In this document: positions 59,766 through 64,000 of the stretch, one piece after another | Numbering within the stretch: the stretch's first letter is position 1 | How the letters are laid out: each line of letters opens with the position of its first letter | Assembly (NCBI RefSeq): GCF_027924565.1 | Contig: NZ_AP027041.1 | Location: 2,232,001-2,296,000, forward strand | DNA length: 64,000 nt | Reading direction: 5' to 3' | DNA from: Lysobacter auxotrophicus | GTDB lineage: Bacteria; Pseudomonadota; Gammaproteobacteria; Xanthomonadales; Xanthomonadaceae | The notes under the pieces: generated by a model | The model's input: the letters and a program-made list of their open reading frames with translations, nothing else | What the model was told of the DNA's origin: nothing | Database searches by the model: none | Translations under genes and position numbers: made by a program

Positions 59766-61151
59766 TCAGGTTCCGTCTTCCTCACCGCTCACATTGCCGT
59801 CACGCCGCGCGGCGTCGCGTCTGGCGCGAAGGCCGTCGAGCTTCTCCTTGAGCTTGATCTCCAGCCCGCGCTCCACCGGCCGGTAATACACGCGCTCGCC
59901 CATCGCATCGGGGAATCCCGTCTGGTCGAGCGCGATGCCACCCGCGACGTCGTGGTCGTACTGGTAGCCCTTCGAATAGCCGAGCTGCTTCATCAGCTTC
60001 GTCGGCGCGTTGCGCAGGTGCAGCGGGACGTCCTGCGTGCCGTATTGCTGCACGTCGGCGCGCGCGGCGTTGTACGCGGCGTACACCGCGTTGGATTTGG
60101 CGGTGGTCGCCAGGTACACCACGACCTGCGCGAGCGCGAGTTCGCCTTCCGGGCTGCCGAGTCGTTCGAACGTGTCCCACGCTTCCAGCGCCATCGGCAT
60201 CGCGCGCGGATCGGCCAGGCCAATGTCCTCCACCGCCATGCGCGTGAGGCGTCGCGCGAGGTACGCGCGATCGCAGCCGCCGTCGAGCATGCGCGCGAAC
60301 CAGTACAGCGCGGCATCGGGATTGGAGCTGCGCACGGATTTGTGCAGCGCCGAGATCTGGTCGTAGAACTGTTCGCCGCCCTTGTCGAAACGGCGCGTGC
60401 GGTCGGCGAGCACCTGCGCGAGCGTCGCCGCGGTGATCTCGCCCTCTTCGCCTTCGGCCAGTTCCGCGGCGATCTCCAGCAGCGTGAGCGCGCGGCGGAC
60501 GTCGCCGTCGGCGGCCTGCGCGATCTCGCCCAGCAACGCGTCGTCCACCTTCAGGCCGCGCCCGCCGAGTCCGCGCTCTTCATCGTCCAGTGCCTGTCGC
60601 AGCGCGATGCGGATGTCGTCGGCCGATACCGCTTCCATCACGTGCACGCGACAGCGCGAGAGCAATGCGGAGTTGAGTTCGAACGACGGGTTCTCGGTGG
60701 TCGCGCCGACGAACAGGATGGTGCCGCGTTCGATGTGCGGCAGGAACGCGTCCTGCTGCGCCTTGTTGAAGCGGTGCACCTCGTCGACGAACAGCACGGT
60801 GCGATGGCCTTCGGCGAAACGTTGCGCGGCTTCGGCGAGCACCTGCCGCACTTCGGGCAGGCCCGACAGCACGGCGGAAATCGCGCGGAAATCGGCGTCG
60901 GCGTATTTGGCCAGCAGCAGCGCGAGCGTGGTCTTGCCGCAGCCCGGCGGGCCCCACAGGATCATCGAATGCACGCGGCCGGATTCGATCGCGCGGCGCA
61001 GCGCCGAGCGCGGCGACAGCAGGCGCTTCTGCCCGACCATCTCGTCGAGCGTACGCGGACGCATGCGCTCGGCGAGCGGCTGCATGCCGCGGTTGTCGAC
61101 GTGGAGCAGGTCGTCGGTGAGCGATGATGAGGAAGTCGTGCGGCGGGCCAC
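59766..61151 (-). CDS. rarA: Replication-associated recombination protein RarA (MgsA)
   Basis: AAA+ ATPase of 461 residues of the clamp-loader group, acting at stalled forks. Walker A is WGPPGCGKTT, Walker B VLFVDEVHRFNKAQQDAFLPHIE, sensor 1 LFVGATTENPSFELNSALLSRC, and the RarA C-terminal domain reads VAVEDIGLADPRAMPMALEAWDTFERLG and NAPTKLMKQLGYSKGYQYDHD. GTG start. It precedes the lolA/ftsK block as in other Xanthomonadaceae. Confidence 0.96.
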   Translation of the reverse strand: MARRTTSSSSLTDDLLHVDNRGMQPLAERMRPRTLDEMVGQKRLLSPRSALRRAIESGRVHSMILWGPPGCGKTTLALLLAKYADADFRAISAVLSGLPEVRQVLAEAAQRFAEGHRTVLFVDEVHRFNKAQQDAFLPHIERGTILFVGATTENPSFELNSALLSRCRVHVMEAVSADDIRIALRQALDDEERGLGGRGLKVDDALLGEIAQAADGDVRRALTLLEIAAELAEGEEGEITAATLAQVLADRTRRFDKGGEQFYDQISALHKSVRSSNPDAALYWFARMLDGGCDRAYLARRLTRMAVEDIGLADPRAMPMALEAWDTFERLGSPEGELALAQVVVYLATTAKSNAVYAAYNAARADVQQYGTQDVPLHLRNAPTKLMKQLGYSKGYQYDHDVAGGIALDQTGFPDAMGERVYYRPVERGLEIKLKEKLDGLRARRDAARRDGNVSGEEDGT

Positions 61152-61384
61152 GTGCGGTCTCGCGGGGGTTCACGCACACGATACCAAGGCAGATGAAAAC
61201 GGTGCGTTGCCGGTGCGTTCTTCCCTTCTCCCTTCGGGAGAAGGTGCCCGAAGGGCGGATGAGGGGCAACGCAGGCGCACGATTCGTCTTCGCAGTGCGG
61301 TCATGCACTGCCATTCTTGTCGTGCCGCTTCGTTGCCCCTCACCCCAACCCCTCTCCCGTGGGGAGAGGGGCTTGAAAGCCCGC
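61152..61384. repeat. Repeat pair between rarA and a hypothetical gene
   Basis: 61225-61243 is CTTCTCCC-TTC-GGGAGAAG followed by GTGCCCGAAGGGCGGATGAGGGG (a common Xanthomonadaceae unit). 61335-61374 is CACCCCAACCCCTCTCC-CGTGG-GGAGAGGGG. No gene is present. Confidence 0.72.
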
Positions 61385-62080
61385 TTATGGAGACGGAGCA
61401 AGCGACGCCGTCTGCGCCGCTTCCGGCCCCAACTGATACTCCATCTGCAACCACGCGCCATCGCGTCGGTCGTACAGCGCATGGACGCGCACTTCGCTGC
61501 TGCCATCGCGTCCGAAATCCGCGAGCCCCCGCGCTTCCATGCCGAGGTAATGGCTGGCCATCTCGACGGTCTCGACGCGGTCGAGCTGCATGCGCACCGA
61601 CGTCATACCGAGTTCGCGCTGCAAGGTGTCGGCCATGCGGTCTTCCAGCTGGGTGAGCGCCAGGCTGTCGTTGGGAATGAGCCGGCCGTCGCCACCGATG
61701 CCGACCTCCAGCTCTGGCCAGCCCGCCTGGCCGAGAAAATCGTCGTAGCGGCTCGCGAAGCGAAACCCGATCCACCCCGTCTCGCCGGCGAAGCGCATGC
61801 CGCCCTCACCGCGGATGAGCCGCTGCTGCGCATCCAGCGGCTGCGCGTGCAGATCGTCGAACTTCGCCTCCACCGCACGCCCGCCGAAGCGTTCCGAGAG
61901 CGCCGCCACGACGGTGCCGGCGATCGCCTTCTCCAATGCGGCGCGATCCATCGCGCGCGACGCGGACGCGGGCGGCAGCGCGCGCGTGGTCGCGGGGATG
62001 GTCGCGACGGGCTCGTTCGACAGGGCCGGCGCGGACCACACGCACAGGCCGATCAGCAGCAGCGAAAGACGACGGACCAC
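61385..62080 (-). CDS. Exported hypothetical protein (231 aa)
   Basis: Secreted or periplasmic protein (GTG start, Sec signal LSLLLIGLCVWSAPALSN). The rest is a mixed alpha/beta domain (VVAALSERFGGRAVEAKFDDLHAQPLDAQQRLIRGEGGMRF, GWPELEVGIGGDGRLIPNDSLALTQLEDRMADTLQRELGMTSVRMQLDRVETVEMA). I do not recognise the family. It is downstream of lolA on the same strand and separated by a strong terminator hairpin. Confidence 0.7.
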   Translation of the reverse strand: MVRRLSLLLIGLCVWSAPALSNEPVATIPATTRALPPASASRAMDRAALEKAIAGTVVAALSERFGGRAVEAKFDDLHAQPLDAQQRLIRGEGGMRFAGETGWIGFRFASRYDDFLGQAGWPELEVGIGGDGRLIPNDSLALTQLEDRMADTLQRELGMTSVRMQLDRVETVEMASHYLGMEARGLADFGRDGSSEVRVHALYDRRDGAWLQMEYQLGPEAAQTASLAPSP

Positions 62081-62130
62081 GTGGCGCTCCGGCGGCCGGC
62101 GGATCCGGCCCTGCCTTCACCAGAAACGCA

Positions 62131-62152
62131 AAGGCCTGCCGAAGCAGGCCTT
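62131..62152 (-). terminator. Rho-independent terminator of lolA
   Basis: Minus-strand AAGGCCTGC-TTCG-GCAGGCCTT, a 9-bp stem with a stable TTCG loop, followed by TGCGTTTC. It begins 25 bases past the lolA stop. Confidence 0.72.
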
Positions 62153-62176
62153 GGTTGCGATGCCGCCAGCGCGCGC

Positions 62177-62803
62177 TTACTCGCCGCCGATCACGTCCAC
62201 GCCCTTGGGCGGCGTGTAGCGGAAGGTGTCCGCGCCGAAAGCGGGATTGCGCTTCCAATTGGTGAATTCGATCTCGGTCCGCTGGCCGAGGTTGTCGACC
62301 ACCTGCATTTTCACCAGGCCGCTGCCGCCGAAGCCCAGTCGGGCGCTGCGGAAGGCCGCGTCGGCCTCGCGTCGGGGCGCGAGCGACAGCCATTCCAGAC
62401 CCTTGTCCATGCCCAGTTCCTTCACCACGAACTGCGCGTCCAGCTTGGCCGGGTCGATCAGCGCGGCGAGCGGGCTGTTCTGCTCCTCGACGCCCTGCGG
62501 GCGAACGGTGGCCTGCTGCAGGTCCGGATCGAACACCCACACCTTCTTGCCGTCGGCGACGATGAGCTGCGGATACGGCTTCACGTACTGCCAGCGGAAC
62601 AGGCGCGGCGCCGACAGCGCGAGCGTGCCGGTCGAGGTTTCCTTCAACTTGCCCTGCGGGTCGAAGACCTGCTGGCTGAACTCGCCGCTCAGGCCCTTCA
62701 TGCCCTTGGTGAACGTGTTGAGGTCGTCGCGCGCGCCGGCCAGGGCCGGCGACGAGGCCAGCGCGAGCGCCAGCACGGCACCCAGGAAACGTACTGCACG
62801 CAT
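62177..62803 (-). CDS. lolA: Outer-membrane lipoprotein carrier protein LolA
   Basis: Periplasmic lipoprotein chaperone of 208 residues with a Sec signal (ALASSPALAG). The family core LNTFTKGMKGLSGEFSQQVFDPQGKLKETSTGTLALSAPRLFRWQYVKPYPQLIVADGKKVWVFDPDLQQATVRPQ is complete. It shuttles lipoproteins from LolCDE to LolB. It lies directly downstream of ftsK on the same strand, a common arrangement with rarA. Confidence 0.96.
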   Translation of the reverse strand: MRAVRFLGAVLALALASSPALAGARDDLNTFTKGMKGLSGEFSQQVFDPQGKLKETSTGTLALSAPRLFRWQYVKPYPQLIVADGKKVWVFDPDLQQATVRPQGVEEQNSPLAALIDPAKLDAQFVVKELGMDKGLEWLSLAPRREADAAFRSARLGFGGSGLVKMQVVDNLGQRTEIEFTNWKRNPAFGADTFRYTPPKGVDVIGGE

Positions 62804-62895
62804 GCGAAAACTCCGGATATCCACGTGTTGCCGGCGAGTGTGCCGGCGGTTGTCTGAACAGGCCTGCACGCCGCGGCACGTCGCCGCGGCGGGGT

Positions 62896-64000
62896 TCATT
62901 TCGGCGGCGGCGGCGCCAGCACCGAACGGTCGCCGTTGTGCTCCGGCGGGGTCACGACGCCAGCGGCTTCCATCGCCTCGATCAGGCGCGCGGCGCGGTT
63001 GTAGCCGATCTTCAGGCGACGCTGCACGCCGGAGATCGACGCGCGGCGGGTCTCGGTGACGATGCGGACGGCTTCGTCGTACAGCGGATCGGACTCGTCG
63101 CCGCCACCGCCGCCGGTCTCCGGCAGGCCCGTTGCGCCGACGACCACGCCGTCGCCCATCGTCTGCACTTCGTCCAGCACGCCTTCGATGTAATCCGGGC
63201 CGCCGCCGACCTGCTTGAGGTGCTCGACGACGCGATGCACTTCGTCGTCCGACACGAACGCACCGTGCACGCGCTCCGGCATGGCGGTGCCGGGCGGCAG
63301 GTACAGCATGTCGCCGTGGCCGAGCAGCGTTTCCGCACCGGACTGGTCGAGGATGGTGCGCGAGTCGATCTTGCTCGACACCTGGAACGCGATGCGCGTC
63401 GGGATGTTCGCCTTGATCAGGCCGGTGATGACGTCCACCGACGGTCGCTGCGTGGCGAGGATCAGGTGGATGCCGGCGGCGCGCGCCTTCTGCGCGAGGC
63501 GCGCGATGAGCTCTTCGACCTTCTTGCCGACGATCATCATCATGTCGGCGAATTCGTCGATGAAGATGACGATGAACGGCAGCGTTTCCAGCGGGCGCGG
63601 CGTCTCGCCGAGTTCGGCGTTCGGCTTGAACAGCGGATCCATCATCGGCTGGCCGGCCTCGATGGCGTCCCTCACCTTCTTGTTGAAGCCGGCGAGGTTT
63701 CGCACGCCGACGGCCGACATCAGCTTGTAGCGGCGCTCCATCTCGGCCACGCACCAGCGCAGGCCGTTGGCCGCTTCCTTCATGTCGGTGACGACCGGCG
63801 CCAGCAGGTGCGGGATGCCCTGGTAGACCGAGAGCTCCAGCATCTTCGGGTCGATCATCAGCATCCGCAGGTCCTTCGCGGACGCCTTGTACAGCAGCGA
63901 CAGCACCATCGCGTTGACCGCGACGGACTTGCCCGAACCGGTCGTACCGGCGACCAGCAGGTGCGGCATGCGCGCCAGGTCGGCGACGGTCGGGCGGCCC
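62896..64000 (-). CDS. ftsK: DNA translocase FtsK, 3' part (runs off the window)
   Basis: C-terminal part of the septal DNA motor. Walker A is [26 protein letters not shown], Walker B is [52 protein letters not shown], and the gamma winged-helix domain that reads KOPS is [42 protein letters not shown]. It ends at 62896. The N-terminal membrane part and linker lie beyond position 64000. It coordinates chromosome dimer resolution at division. Confidence 0.95.
   Translation of the reverse strand, partial: GRPTVADLARMPHLLVAGTTGSGKSVAVNAMVLSLLYKASAKDLRMLMIDPKMLELSVYQGIPHLLAPVVTDMKEAANGLRWCVAEMERRYKLMSAVGVRNLAGFNKKVRDAIEAGQPMMDPLFKPNAELGETPRPLETLPFIVIFIDEFADMMMIVGKKVEELIARLAQKARAAGIHLILATQRPSVDVITGLIKANIPTRIAFQVSSKIDSRTILDQSGAETLLGHGDMLYLPPGTAMPERVHGAFVSDDEVHRVVEHLKQVGGGPDYIEGVLDEVQTMGDGVVVGATGLPETGGGGGDESDPLYDEAVRIVTETRRASISGVQRRLKIGYNRAARLIEAMEAAGVVTPPEHNGDRSVLAPPPPK

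Overview
The window is high-GC bacterial DNA, almost certainly a chromosomal piece of a Xanthomonadaceae gammaproteobacterium. A Lysobacter-like genome is my best guess. The reasons are the very GC-rich third codon positions, the dense short operons on both strands, the many Xanthomonadaceae-type intergenic palindromes (families containing TTCCAGC-TTTC-GCTGGAA, GGGTCCCGG-CCTTCG-CCGGGATGACG, CCCCTCTCC-GGAGAGGGGTTGGGGTGAGGG and GTAGCCCGGG-CCCGGGCTAC), and the closing housekeeping block rarA, lolA, ftsK. No rRNA, tRNA, prophage, insertion sequence or CRISPR array was seen.

Layout. 0.4-3.4 kb: molybdate uptake operon modABC with a ModE-type operator and a convergent modE. 3.6-8.4 kb: NAD(P)-binding protein, DJ-1/PfpI protein, Ohr peroxidase, thioredoxin-like lipoprotein, and an OmpR-type two-component pair. 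8.4-13.7 kb: an MFS carrier, a chemoreceptor with a good sigma-54 promoter, and a porin. 13.7-16.7 kb: an isolated contractile-injection spike and tip pair beside an autoregulated ArsR-SRPBCC-SRPBCC operon. 17-25 kb: FKBP, luciferase-like oxidoreductase, chromate transporter, serine hydrolase, flavoprotein, lipoprotein, TrhO. 25-31 kb: membrane and glycosyltransferase genes, then SoxR with a divergent oxidoreductase-MFS operon preceded by a textbook 19-bp-spacer SoxR promoter. 31-37 kb: AraC, aldo/keto reductase, SDR, PEBP, HD, FMN reductase, PhnA. 37.1-43.8 kb: a co-directional sulfatase block with two sulfatases, a formylglycine-generating enzyme, a HAD phosphatase, a heptad-repeat DUF202 protein and small membrane proteins. 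44-49 kb: azurin, AlkD-like and VOC proteins, and a BlaI/BlaR1-like pair whose sensor carries a long coiled coil. 49.5-54.4 kb: GMC oxidoreductase, DksA-like protein, transglutaminase/TPR protein, methyltransferase, DUF4136 lipoprotein. 54.6-59.4 kb: a five-gene secreted-protein locus. 59.8-64 kb: rarA, a hypothetical gene, lolA and the 3' part of ftsK.

The most interesting region is 54.65-59.42 kb. Five minus-strand genes encode a glycine-rich exported protein, two small exported proteins sharing a (V/I)DPxxLxD(L/M)RGG double-glycine motif and a C-terminal VIQNT...VNV motif, a periplasmic C39 cysteine peptidase, and an outer-membrane barrel with an N-terminal coiled coil. A TGGCAC-N5-ATGC (sigma-54-like) promoter lies about 60 bases upstream of the first gene. 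The architecture recalls the Pseudomonas Fap functional-amyloid operon, but the likely fibre protein and the small partners are different. Other notable items are the sulfatase block, the nine-heptad RT-repeat DUF202 protein, the leaderless ArsR operon, and the spike/tip pair with no other injection-system genes nearby.
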